Source of the DNA: Varroa destructor
Taxonomy: Eukaryota > Arthropoda > Arachnida > Mesostigmata > Varroidae
Reading direction: 5' to 3'
Assembly (NCBI RefSeq): GCF_002443255.2
Contig: NW_019211456.1
Span: 27,525,341-27,589,340, forward strand
Length of the DNA: 64,000 bases
In this document: piece by piece, positions 25,701 through 37,540 of the stretch
How positions within the stretch are numbered: position 1 is the stretch's first letter
How the letters are laid out: each line of letters opens with the position of its first letter
The notes under the pieces: model-generated
Told to the model about the DNA's origin: nothing
The model's database searches: none
Seen by the model: only the letters and a program-made list of their open reading frames with translations
Position numbers and translations under genes: made by a program

Positions 25701-28231
25701 ATTTGCATAATATCCTATGCAGACTACAGTTCTGTATTTTCTTTTTTATTATGGAAACTGTCATCGATGAACAGTAAAAATTGTGTTGTAAAAAACATGA
25801 GATATACTCAAGTTTTAGGTGGTATTATTGGGTTTAGTAAAAAGATTTGTCACGTCCGTAAATTATTCACAGCCGTATGAGAACCCGATATTGGTTATAC
25901 CCACGTTTGTATTCCGTTTGCGCTGTGGTTTTTTAACGTGTGCTACGATTATTCATGAGTTAAATTTGACTCCGCCAAAGTTAGAGAAGCTCAAACGAAA
26001 CTTTTAACGAACGCCATCATAAAATAGAACTTGACGAATGAACCTGGAAAGCAATGCGTTCATAATGAACACTATTTGAAACAACAGATCAAGTCCCATA
26101 TTGGTAGATATATTCTACAGACTTTATCTCATGATTTTGTTCGTGTTTTGTATTCGCAGAGGAAACACCCTGGTGTATATGCCGATAACGTCGGTCAGCG
26201 ATATCAAATTAAGACCGAAAGGCCCGTTTCACAGAGTCATTCGCAAGGTGAAGGATGTTTTAGCAGTGATGGACCAAACGGAATTGAAGGCTCGGTTACA
26301 TCCCATGGAAGCAGCAATGGAGTTCATGGACCAATTGTGGATACCCACTCGAGGGCTATCGGTGCCTTGGTAGATTTCCTCGCCAACTCTCTCACTGATC
26401 CGAAAATGGTCGACTCCACAGATTTTCGCCGCTTCGTTCACACCCTGAACCCCGGCTTCGACCTTCCATCGAGTCTCCATCTTAGTTACAGTTACTTGCC
26501 ATCCAAAAGATGGGGCATACAACAAAGGTAGACTGTTGGGAAACGTTAAGTGAACGCCATTTTCTAGCTAATTACGAGAATTTGATGTAAGTTGGCCGCA
26601 TTTCAAGCTTATTTAAGAATTGTTATAGCTCAACTTCATTTTCGATTGTTTCAACTTACGCTTGTTAGGTACCGTCAGTGTTGCCAACATCATGTTATCT
26701 AAGTTATCTATGTGGTGATATCTATGGGTGTGATTGACAGCATCAATTTATAATACGAATGGATGATTTCCCGTACGCCTTCCAGATACGTTACACGTGC
26801 GGAGTAACATTCGTTGAATCCTTTTGTGTTTTTTTTTACTTCAGAATGATGCAACTTCTACAGGAGGTAGAATACGTCGCCATCACACAAGACGTATGGA
26901 CGAATGCATCCCACCAGAGCGTAGCATGTCTGTCGGCTCACTTCGTACACGACTGGAAGCTTAAAATGGTTTTTCTGGCGTCCAAGCATTTCACCCTACC
27001 TGATATCAAGACTAACTTAGCAGAGCTGTTCGAGGATACCATCTCATATTACAATTTATCCCAAAAAGTTTCCCACACGCTAACGAATAACGCTACCAAA
27101 TTAGCGCGATCAGCGAAGACATCTCTACCAGGGTTTCTTTCTGAGGATCTTGAACTAACAGATTCACCATCCACAAGCCAAGAGGGAGCCTCTATCGACC
27201 TTAAAGATATGAATTCCGTATTTCTTGAAGGAATGGCATGCTTTGCAGAGGCGCTTGAAAGCTGCGTTATGACTGCGACGAAGGACAATTCTTTCCTCGA
27301 ATCGGTACTCTGCAAAGTAAGTGCGGTTGTCGATTACATTCGAACGATCGTTTTCCCCAGTCCAGCGCTGGAGGAGCTGCGGGTGGTACTAGAGCGCGGC
27401 TACTCCACTTGGAACCTTCAGCTGCGAATTGTCCGGGCAATAGCTAATACAACTCACGAGCGACTGCAGAATGCTCTTTCCGGCGTCAAATCCCTAAGTC
27501 ACGAGGACTATGCCGTTCTCACCGAACTCGTCGAGCTTCTTGAACCTTTTGAGGAAGCTTATAACCTGTACCGAGAAGGGCACAAAGTCACAGCTAGTTA
27601 TGTCATCCCGTGCATACGAGGACTAAAAGTACACCTGCAGAATATTAAAACTGTCCATCTGGGCCCGGTCGTCGAGAAACTCAGTCAATTCATTCACACC
27701 AATTTAGCGAAGTACGAAGCCAATGAAACGTATGCGTTATGCTCGATTCTTGACCCGCGCTTCAAGTTGGCGTGGTGTCCTGAAGAAAGGCAGTGTAGCT
27801 TAATCACGTTACTATGTAGAAAGGCATCTGAACAACGTTTCCCTGAAACAGTTACCTCCTGTAATGCCATGTTATTTCAAGGTGAGGAGCGGAGGTCGAA
27901 ATTGTTCCAATTTATGTCTCCGCAGACATCAAAAAAAGCCAACTCCGTGCATTCGGTAGAGGTAGGCAGCTATCTTGCGATGCCCTGTTTACCGGACAGT
28001 GCAGCGTGCTGTCCACTTGAATTCTGGAGGCAAAATCAAGGCCAGTTCCCCTCGTTGTGCCAGTTGGCACGATCTCTCATGAACATCCCGGCAGCCGCTA
28101 CCCAGGTGTTACTCATGAGTCGCATTCAGAATACTGATACAGTGGCTAATTTAGCTGATCTAACACTCAACAGCTCGACATTCGAATCGCTAATGTTTAT
28201 CAAAGTCAACAATGCTCTCATTCGACTGTAA
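19755..28231 (+). CDS. BED zinc finger / hAT transposase-derived protein (ZBED-like)
   Basis: Three coding exons join in phase: 19,755-20,027, 26,160-26,527 and 26,845-28,231 (2,028 bases, 675 residues). The first junction completes a BED-type finger: C69-x2-C72 and H89 lie in exon 1 and H94 in exon 2, so the zinc site is split by a 6.1 kb intron (AAG|GTAATT ... TTCGCAG). Exon 2 carries the linker typical of hAT proteins (FRRFVHTLNPGFDLPSS). Exon 3 is the RNase H-like core and ends in a hAT C-terminal dimerisation region from about residue 604 (PLEFWRQNQGQFPSLCQLAR). The first catalytic-type Asp is present (ITQDVWT, D230). The usual second motif T-D-N-A reads TNNA (N295), the C-x-A-H stretch reads CFAEAL, and the C-terminal S-E-R-x-F-S stretch is unrecognisable. 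A transposase is therefore unlikely. A host DNA-binding or regulatory role like that of ZBED proteins is inferred. A poly(A) signal follows at 28,423. Confidence 0.88.
23571..23588. repeat. poly(A) run
   Basis: Eighteen consecutive A bases preceded by AATCCCTAAT. It could be the tail of a degraded retroposed element, but no recognisable body lies upstream. Confidence 0.8.
24931..25188 (+). CDS. candidate exon inside the ZBED-like gene's intron
   Basis: ATG at 24,931 opens 86 codons that end exactly at a donor-like GTGCAG|GTATTT in phase 0. The composition (for example LFDVFKRAVSIKTA, LLLELNQKDRLYRGN) looks more protein-like than neighbouring frames. It cannot be part of the ZBED-like transcript as I built it, because inserting it would break the zinc finger. 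A nested gene, an alternative transcript or chance are all possible. I recognise no domain. Confidence 0.22.
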
Positions 28232-28422
28232 GCGATCTCCTCAACACTATACATAGGATTAAGATAATACAGTATGAAACATACATCCATACATATATAC
28301 ACCCATACGTATATATAAAGGAGCAAGGCCGGTAAAAGTACACTGTGGACTTATTTGTGATAAGCTTAAGTCTAGATACGCAGGGTATATCCATCGCTGG
28401 TCACATCTTTGAGATATCATTG

Positions 28423-28428
28423 AATAAA
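28423..28428 (+). terminator. polyadenylation signal of the ZBED-like gene
   Basis: AATAAA about 190 bases after the TAA at 28,229-28,231, and the first canonical hexamer downstream on this strand. Confidence 0.55.
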
Positions 28429-30839
28429 CTATCGAATACAATAATGAACGTACGTTCCATAAAAAAATCATGTTCACTACAGAGTCACTTCATATATAAT
28501 ATATAATTTCGTTAGCATTTGTAGGTCTCGAACGAAGTGCACAAATCCAAAACAATGGGTATTAGGCCTACAATGACTAACGGGAGTGCTGGAACAAACT
28601 AGGTTTACATATAATAAAGGTTTATGTAATTATTAAAGACAACTTCGAACATAAAGGGTCGACTGTCGCATTTGATGCTCGCTTTCGTGTTGCATGTTAT
28701 GTAAATATCTAGATTTTTATTAACCTAATACGGTACTTTACTACCGATGGCAGAGAGGAAAAGCTGTATACTGACCTCAATGGCTAGAAATGATGCAGCA
28801 GACACGAGTTTCCTGTTTACATACAATTATTAAGCTAAATTACGTAGTCAACGAAATCTGACCGTTAAAACACGTGAGAGTGCTGAATACCATTGGATGG
28901 AAGGTGCGGTATATCTAAAAAAAAACAGTTAATACTTACCTAGTTATGTACAATACAAGTAGAAATAGGCTACTGAGATTGAAACGTGTATGAAGTCAAT
29001 AACCGTAGTAAATAAGTGGTCTGTTCTTTATTCCAATGCTCTCATTCGGCTTCGCGTTTTTTTTCATATTCACTTGTTTGACACATTTTTGACGACAAAT
29101 AAAAACTGCAGGTTTTACGAAAGGACCATTGGGCAGAATCGCTAAATTATCTATCTTATAGATGATGAATGAATATTACTCTTTCCAGTGACCCAAGCAA
29201 AATATAAACGCTCAACTGTAACTATTAATTCATCAGATTCAATTCTCTTGAACAAATTTTTGTCCTGGATCGGTAAGTTTGATTGAAAGCCTTCATTAAA
29301 GCTCTACTGATTGAATTATGTCTAAGTTATCAGTTTAATTCATTTTTATCGGGTAATGATATTTACAATATAATATATATAAGGCTTAGTTTTTCTTAGA
29401 ACTGCTGTAAAACCTTAAATATTTTAATTACGTAACTAGCCATATTCGCAACGCCTGTGTTAGTCTATTCCCTTCTTTCACCTTGCATAATATTATGTTA
29501 TTTTCGACCCTGTTTTTAGTCGTTATCGTATAGCATAATAGTAACTAAAGCTAGTCGAAATAAGACCATATAATCAATTTTTAGTGTTTCTTACACAGTG
29601 TCATTGCTTGCTGTTTAAGTTTGTTTTGACGAAAAGATATATCGCCATGTGCTAAAGGCTGGCGACGCGCCAAATTTTGAATACGAGCATAGACATGCGC
29701 CGTTTGCTGTCTGTCCTAAAACCCAGTTGATTAGTGTTTTTGCTGGGCCAATTCACAGAAAAAAACGTGCGTCACTTTGTTCTTCTGACAAAATCTTACA
29801 CGGGAATTGGTTTGGTCTGCACGAAAATGTATACGGTATAGGCAAGAAAGAAATATTCCTTATATCATCCGCCAGTAATAGTCGTGCTTTCCAAACATTC
29901 TAGTTTGGCATATTTGTTCATTCCAAGTAGCAGAGACCTATCGCATCATATTTTTACAAGAGTTCTAAGACAAGCGCACTCTTATATTGACTTAATTAAG
30001 TTAAAATCTGCTAACTGACCTATTGTAATATATAATCAAAGTACGGTAAAATAAATTTTATTTAGAATATAAAAGCTAAGCCTGCGGCACGGTAGCAACG
30101 TTCTTTTAGATCCCCCGAACTGTTCATATACCTTTGTGGCGCTGTACTAATACCATATCAGTGAGTATCTTGATTATCATGGATCCATTGAAAATGATTA
30201 TCCATTTTGAACGATAACCTCATTCGTCCAAAAGATATCAGTCGGAACGTATCGACAATATAGTAATTGTTATTTTGTGTTGTGATCGCTGGCAGCTAGA
30301 AATGCTGTTGCATTGTCATTATGATGGCAGCTGGTACTTCGTGATTTCAAGTTGAGTCGTCTCAACGAACGAAAGAAACGAGAAAAAGTAGCAACTGAAA
30401 AACGAATCAATGAATAAACAGGTCTTGATAAATTCTATACCTAATCAACGCCTTCGATTCGACCAGATGTGTTACTCTGCCGCATCCCACGAATTGGGCC
30501 ATTTAGTTCTGTCGTTACGAATGTCCGTCGCAACGTTTGCTCCCAGAGCGGAGACAGATGATTGCGTTAATGGCAGCTGCTCTTACCAAAGATAAGAATC
30601 TCCCTTCTTAAATATTGTATGATATGGCCACGAAAGGCCGGTGACGCTAATGCACGATATAGATGTGATACAACACGAGTGTTTTTACTACAGACGCCCG
30701 TATCAAACTTACGAGTCATCGAAGGTGCTCCAATGTTCGATGCAGATTAACTGTAATTGATTTATTCCCAACAGTGATTGATGAAGCACGATAAACTATT
30801 CCAACAGAAAATTATCTAATCAAATAAAACTCTTAATAG

Positions 30840-30859
30840 TTTTTTTTTTTTTTTTTTTT
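30840..30859. repeat. poly(T) run
   Basis: Twenty consecutive T bases. Read on the minus strand this is an A-tail, compatible with an old retroposed insert, but no body is recognisable beside it. Confidence 0.8.
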
Positions 30860-31457
30860 ACTGAACGCTCTTCTCTCAAATAGTTAAACATTAAAACTAA
30901 ATTACTGATCCATAGATATGTGCTAATAGTATCTAATCATACCGGTATATGCCTTTTCGATTAGTTGTATTTGCAAACACTGGACGTATGAGCAACGCTT
31001 GTCAACCGAGAAAAACTCATAACGACCTATTACAGTTCTGTTAAAACGAACACTTCAGAGAGAGCTAACTTTGTCGCGATTCTCTCTCGTCTAAAAATAT
31101 GTCAACTATAGCTAAATAATAAGCTACGCCAGAGGGGAGGACCTCGGTCCTCTCTCTTCAGGTCAAATCTAAGATCCTACCTGGCCTGGAAGTGCGGAAC
31201 TCATTTCATTACACAAGGTCCGATTAAGCGTTCTGTTTTCTGCCCTGAGCATTTCTCAAAATTTTAACGCCCTTTTAATAATAACAATAGTTGGTATTTT
31301 ACACTAATTATGTTGCTATTGTGGCTGTAAGATATGTATGATATTAAAACGTGTACGCATGTATACATGGTTTTATAATGTGCTAGACATTCGAACATGC
31401 CCACAAATTTAGAAATCGGACCGAGTCAGCATGGTATTAACATCACTTACTTATTAT

Positions 31458-31493
31458 GAAGCATTACCATTTTACGAAGCAATACCATTTTAC
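31458..31493. repeat. 18-bp tandem duplication
   Basis: Two adjacent copies of GAAGCATTACCATTTTAC (31,458-31,475 and 31,476-31,493) differ at one position (T versus A). It is a local duplication with no feature attached. Confidence 0.85.
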
Positions 31494-34034
31494 TAAAACA
31501 TCGTTTAGAGTACTGTGATATCAAACGGTAATAATTGTCTAATTATGGTTACATGAGTTCCATATCACATATAAGCTATCTGATATAACCGTAGTATAAA
31601 GACGCGCTGGACAGCTGAAGGCAGTGATGCGTATCCCTATGGAAAATAGCAATTAGGTTACGTGTGCTGCACCAAATTAGCGCTTGATATAACACGCTTT
31701 AACGCATTTGATTTAGACAAAGTTTGTCGAGCATCTGGCATGCAATACCTGACCATATTCAACGAACTTACTTGTAGGTGTTCTTTAATTACTTTTGTGT
31801 GAGGAACTTATTGCCAAATATTGTTCCATTTTGGATGATATGCCTTTGAACCCCGTCCATAGGTAAGGTGGCCGACCAGACAGAGCTAATTTGTCACTTC
31901 AGTACGGTTAACACATTTTAGACTAAGAGCAACCGCGCATGCCAGTCGATGCATGTATGTTTCCATATGGTGACACCCTTTTCGAGAACATCCACTGGGG
32001 TTGGGTATTTCTGTATAAACCGAACTTTAGACTTGTGTTACGCTTGCATCAGTTATAGCAGTCGTGGCGTTCCAAACGTTTGAATTCTTTGTTTAAAGAA
32101 AAACCCTTTCTTGCAGGCGCGAGAGAATCGTGACAGAATTTGATCTAATCTATCCAGGGTTTAGGCAATTTCATAAAGCGAATTACTGATTTCGTCTTTT
32201 CGTAGTTGACCTGATTACAGAAAGTCAACCTTAATATTTAATTCCTCGAAAAAAAATCCCCAGAAGGAAGTACAATGATCAATTAACATGCACAGACACG
32301 CTTTGTTTGTCCAAAAATTTTTTGCGTAACGGATGTGCACCATGTAAACACGAGTAAGAAATATTTCGCCTACTGATAAACTATTTTTCCTACAAATACA
32401 ATCAGCGAGAATAGTAGAAATTATTGCGCAGAAGTCTGCGGTTTTCAAAGACGAGAGCTTGGATTTCGGGACGGTTCGTTAACCGTTGCTAAGACTATAT
32501 TGCCGAGAGTTCTCATTAGTAAAGGTCTAAAGCACATTTTCTTTCGTTCTGATATTGTTTTGATCTAGGCAAGCCATTTTCTGTACCTTTTATTTTAGGT
32601 AGGCAGCTCGTTTTGTACTGCCTTTTTAGCAGAATATGATCGAACAACGCACGTCAGTTCTGGTGGTCACAACAAGTGGTATTTTTCTCTACCACACAGC
32701 AGTTAATGAACGAAGTTTAGCCATAGCCTAAACGTTTCTATATACACAGGCTAATTTTCAATCAGGTGAGCCATACCGTTTTGGGTCCTTAACGTAAATC
32801 AATATTGGGCAAAGCAACTCTCGACATATAGGAAAAAAGAAAAAACAAAACAGCTTCTCCGGTCACATATTTGGAAGATAAAGAAAGAGACGTCCTGTCA
32901 ATAATTAAATAACTCTGCAAGATATGTACCAAGTAATCTCGAAAATCTCACGCAAATTTAATGAAGCCATAATATAACCTTGCTAAGCTTAATTTTGCAT
33001 TAATAAACCTATTACTACATAGAATATTTCTAACAAAGTATTTCTTTGTTGCATAGATTCAACATACCTACATATTGAAAGCTGCCTGGTTGCGTATTTT
33101 AAACAATTCCACAGCAAATGTCAAACTCGTGTAATTGGGTTCGAAAGCAATTAGAACAGTCACCAGATTTGAGCAATTAAAATGAAGGCTTTTAAAAACA
33201 CAATAGTTCAGATCTGAAATTGTCCTTGAAGCTTTATTTACGCAACACACGAAGTGATCTTAACTGGGCTGCCAAAAGCTTCATGCAAAAAGGACGACCT
33301 CGGTTCAACAACTTACCACATAGTATTTCAATGTGTCATGAGTGCGCTGACTGATCGCTCTCATATTCAATAAAATTGTAGGACCTGACCAAGAACATCT
33401 AAAATCCGTTCAGTGGACCAACGTCAGGGCTCTTCTAGCATCAAGCTGTCAACTACTTCTCTTGACAACCTCGATGGTACTTTGTGGAGCCATGCGACCA
33501 GTGAGATTCATATGTCTTTTTATACCTTTATGTACGTAGAGTACAACTCACCAATCCATACTTAACTAGCGTTAAGGGTAACAGTGATGGGTAAAAGTGG
33601 AACAAAAATGCCACTTCCAGTTGCCAACGTACGGCGTCGACAGCTTTTTATGAGGTTGTTGTGACGAACGGAAAGTAAACACGACTACAAAAAATTCGAC
33701 TATACGTTTATGTCACCTGTTAAATTAAATGAAGCGTAGAATAAATAGGTTATATAAACGATTAATCAGCTTGGAAATTTGATCTAGTTTCCGTCAAATG
33801 CTTTACTAATGGCATGCTTCATGCTAAACTTAAAATGATCATTTAGTTAAAAATTATAAAGAGCTTTACACTACAACCTGAGCGGGTGACCTAAAATTAC
33901 AATGTGCATTTTTCGAAAATACGAATTCAGAACTATTCTGGACCCAGACAATCGTTCTCCTCTATAGCTCTCTAATCACCTCAAATGCTCTCACTTCTAA
34001 ACATATTTCGAAAAACCTGTCTGCCACATAGACC

Positions 34035-34922
34035 TTAACCTACCGAGATAGTCTCTTGCCTAATTATATGTTTGGAGTCTTGAAACCACTCTGACTTACA
34101 CTTAAGATCAAGCTGGTTTGCTGTGAACTTCTGAACCGAGATATTCATGTTCGAAAATGACGAAGAGAAGGAAGAAGTCGACCCATTGTCACTATCCCAG
34201 TTCGAGAAGCGTCTTTTTCGTTCTTTGAAACCGCTGAGATGATCATTAATATGACGTAGAAGCTCACCAACAATCGCCAATGAACCCTGGCGGCCAACGT
34301 CACACGAACGAATGTTCCTCAGAACTTTCCGTCCACTGAAAGTGTAATTCGATGCAATTGGAATAGGTGGTAACGGGAATGGTTTATTGGTGGGAATTGT
34401 TTTCGCGACCACCCGCGCATTAATCGGCTCTTCATTAAACAAATCTGATATGGCTACGAGTTCTTCGGAACTCTGTCGTCGATACACTTTTTTACTTTGA
34501 GGATTCTCAAGTTGCAGTTCATAAAACAACGATATAGCGTCCTCATCATAACACGTGTCTGTGCAGCATCGACACATATCGGAGCTCGCTCGACCAGCAT
34601 TGCGGCTTGCGCAGCGGCCCAAGTTATTCGAATTTGAGTTGTTCGAACAAGAGTTGGAATCGTCATCGGATGACGTCGAGTTTAGGCTTACACATCTCAG
34701 GTCGATAGGGTCCGGCGTTGTTAGCGATGAAGGCACATCTGAATAGGTCCAGTTCACTCGCGAACGGAACGTCCTTCCACTTGAGTCATTGCACTCTTCA
34801 CCGCACTTCACCATTACGCATGCCGCTGACGAAACAATTGTCAAACTCGCTCTGGACATTGGCGGCATTAACCCGCAGTCGTTGTGACTGTCGTACATAC
34901 GCGCGTTGCCTGAGAGGTCCAT
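34035..34922 (-). CDS. 295-residue protein of unknown function, or first exon
   Basis: The longest uninterrupted frame outside the four named genes. The ATG at 34,922 has a strong Kozak-type context (GCCATGG) and lies beside a G/C-rich promoter-like segment. The protein is soluble-looking with no signal peptide or membrane helix. It has Ser/Asn/Asp-rich low-complexity stretches around residues 80-100 (STSSDDDSNSCSNNSNSNN). A Cys cluster follows (MCRCCTDTCYDED), then a Pro-rich segment (KPFPLPPIPI) and a basic/Ser stretch (FKERKRRFSNWDSDNGSTSS). The frame ends TAA at 34,035, but a donor-like TCTCG|GTAGGT at 34,044 in phase 0 would allow splicing to further exons, leaving about 293 residues here. 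I do not recognise the family. The composition suggests an intrinsically disordered regulatory or scaffold protein; that is inference. Confidence 0.6.
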   Translation of the reverse strand: MDLSGNARMYDSHNDCGLMPPMSRASLTIVSSAACVMVKCGEECNDSSGRTFRSRVNWTYSDVPSSLTTPDPIDLRCVSLNSTSSDDDSNSCSNNSNSNNLGRCASRNAGRASSDMCRCCTDTCYDEDAISLFYELQLENPQSKKVYRRQSSEELVAISDLFNEEPINARVVAKTIPTNKPFPLPPIPIASNYTFSGRKVLRNIRSCDVGRQGSLAIVGELLRHINDHLSGFKERKRRFSNWDSDNGSTSSFSSSFSNMNISVQKFTANQLDLKCKSEWFQDSKHIIRQETISVG

Positions 34923-36010
34923 GGCCTATCAAAATGCCTGGCGCATGCGCTTTGAGCTGATTAGAGCTACAATCACATCCACAATTTCTACTATTGCTGA
35001 AATAGTAGTACGGAGAGACGAACGGCCACCGTTACTAAAACTATATATATGATCTGTTCGCACTCGACGGCGATGGTACCCGCAGAAGCGGTGCAATAAC
35101 AGCGGATCGCTCGCTCCGAAACAAATTCAGCGTCGGACCCATGTCTAAACGCAGACGATTAGGCTATCAGAAGGCTAGAAGGTACTTCACGTACAACATC
35201 ATTAGCTTAGCGGTAACGGTGAGGCCTACAGCTCTAAGAACATCAACAACGCCAATAACGATGGCGCGGCACAAATAGCAGCAGAAGTATTGTTGCAAGC
35301 GGCGGACACTTTGATGGTTACAGACGATGACCCGAAAACAAGCCGTAACATTTGGTAAAAATTTCGCCTCTTACCCACAGCAATCGGACGCCCTGGGTGT
35401 ACACACAACACCTACACACAAATAGACACACGTTTACGAACTTTCTATTCTGTCTGTGGTAGAGCCCGTTCGCATCGACATTTATCAAAGTCTCCCCGCC
35501 AGAACACACTGGACGCACATGACCGTGACATCCTTCCGGAATTTAGCCTAACTTCTGCCTCTCTACCGTAATCTCGGGCCACCTGTCCGCCGTCGCCGGA
35601 CGATTTACTGCCGAGCTTGTATCAGCGTCCACTGCACGGCGCGGGGTAGTAGGACTGTTCCTGCTACAGCGACAGATGCTATACTATATTTTTGGTGGTT
35701 TCTGTTCCACCACCAGTTTCGCTCAACTCCAATGCCACTTGAGTCACTTTACTATTCAACTAGTGCTTTGCACCGTTGGAGTCTTGCTGTCAACACGAAT
35801 TGGAGAGGGAACTACTGCCACTTCAGAGTGTTGGTGTGTCATGTCAGATGCCGCTGCTGATACACGAATTGTGGTACAAGTCATTGACAGGCTATAGGCC
35901 ACACTGCGGCTCTCCAAAGAAGCCCAACAGCTGGTTTGCTCCTAATAGCGGTAATGGCCCCTACGTTTACTCCGGCGAACTAAGATCTTGCTTGCGCTAG
36001 ACTGCTGTAA
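34923..36010 (-). promoter_or_regulatory. G/C-richer promoter/5' UTR region of the 34.9 kb gene
   Basis: Upstream (on the minus strand) of the ATG at 34,922 the DNA becomes clearly richer in G/C and CpG up to about 36.0 kb, then reverts to AT-rich background. Short frames on both strands here have no other support. I interpret it as promoter and non-coding 5' exon sequence. Confidence 0.4.
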
Positions 36011-37393
36011 CAGGTTGCCGATGTTCAATAGTGCATCTAATACATGAACAGATTACGGTTTGTGCGTTCCATTTTTTTGGTCTGAAATGAATCTATTTCT
36101 GCCGCCGTGTATCTTGTGCTTAGCTGCTAGTCAATAAGGTTCGCATCCTTACACCGCCACAATAAACAATTCCATTTCCCTGCTACCCTATTTTTTGCTA
36201 CCTATTTAGATGCCTTCTGGTGAACCAGGCGAAATCATTCTGGTTGCACAAATTCGTTACTATATTTACATATGGATGGACATGCCAGTGTAGGAGCTAT
36301 AGAGTAACCTTGTTATGGTAACGTCGAGCAAATGGGCTGGATGTCCTAGTTGGCTCAAAAGCCGTTAAAGGAGGCACAAGTTTAGTAATTCACGGCCTCT
36401 ATTAATGTTCTCACACGTACTAGTTCCTAGCCCTTTTTTCACCTACACTAGAAACCTGAATAGCCATCTTGAAAGTCGTACTTTCTGACACTTGTGAAAC
36501 AGTAGAAACTAGTTCGCGTAGAGTGACAGAGCGCATGGTTCAGAAATCCGCCGTTTAACACTGCTATTTATTGCTTCCCTACGTTACGTTTGTTGAGTTT
36601 TACGAACAAATTGAGCACTTCGCATAATTTTTCGTCAAACAAATCGCAGGTTCCATCTCCTCATAGTTCTTCCTATAGTTCTAGCGTATTTAGCAGAAAT
36701 GTGCAAACAGAAAAGCACTCAAGAGTGCCGAAGAAATGCGCAGTTACATTTTCTTATTGTATATAAATTTCCTATCTCACGTAACGCTGCACCGATTATC
36801 TATAGCTTATAATTTCAAGTAACTATGGGCACACACAGAAATTCCTGGCATGAACTATTGCTCCTAAGGTAACACCATTACACGGTATGTTTGTATATTG
36901 ATTTCCATCTATTTTATTTAGGCTCGAGCATTTTTACATACATAGAGATGATAATACATAAAGAAGGTAAAAGCATGTTGAATCGTAAATAAGACGAAAC
37001 TTTTTTCTCTTGAGAAACACGGAAAAGCAGTAATACCGATTCTCTAGCGTCGCTTCGCGCAACAACAAATGTGTTTACCATCACAGTACAATCTTAATTG
37101 GACAACACTCAGGTATACGAGAGTGATCAGTTAAAATGAACGAATGTATTGTATATTAACCAAAGGATTAATCACAGTACAGAATTTAAGATGCGGCGCT
37201 CAGTCGATCTAGCTAGTTGTACTACGGCGAGTACGGCATATTTTTCAGCTCGTAGGCTCGATTTAGGGATCGATAATAAATATAGGTTTAATGCTAGTAT
37301 GTTAACCCTACGAACATGGATGCCGGTGCGCCTCAAAGCACCGAAATCCTGAGTTCTCCACATATAGGCAGCTTCATACGTACCTTCGCTTAC
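36011..37393. other. intergenic, nothing seen
   Basis: AT-rich sequence without a splice-bounded open frame or repeat that I can recognise. Confidence 0.4.
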
Positions 37394-37540
37394 ATTAGTA
37401 TGTTTAGCAGGGGATACAGATGGTACACTTGTATGTCCGAAGAGAATGAGTGTCTGTCCCTGGTTTACATATGGGAATAACCTTAATATCGTCCTTCCGT
37501 TGTAAGACACTTCGTAAGGAACTGTTTTGTTTGCTATCAT
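37394..37540 (-). CDS. candidate exon, unidentified
   Basis: ATG at 37,540 opens a minus-strand frame that reaches a good donor (ACTAAT|GTAAGC) at 37,394 after 49 codons in phase 0. The unspliced frame continues to 37,172. The translation (VPYEVSYNGRTILRLFPYV) is protein-like but matches nothing I know. Confidence 0.2.

Larger units (their letters stand above)
20028..26159 (+). other. first intron of the ZBED-like gene
   Basis: A 6.1 kb AT-rich intron bounded by AAG|GTAATT and GTATTCGCAG|AGG. It holds an 18-base poly(A) run at 23,571-23,588 and a splice-bounded open frame at 24,931-25,188 (listed separately). No transposon core or RNA gene was recognised, so the reason for its length is not visible. 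Confidence 0.75.
28500..34034. other. AT-rich stretch, no gene recognised
   Basis: Only chance-length frames are present. It contains a poly(T) run at 30,840-30,859 and an 18-base tandem duplication at 31,458-31,493. If the ORF at 34,035-34,922 is a first exon, its downstream exons should lie here on the minus strand, but I could not pick out any. Confidence 0.4.

Noticed and set aside
27049..27315. Antisense 88-codon frame inside ZBED-like exon 3
   Set aside because: Shadow of the well-supported plus-strand coding exon.
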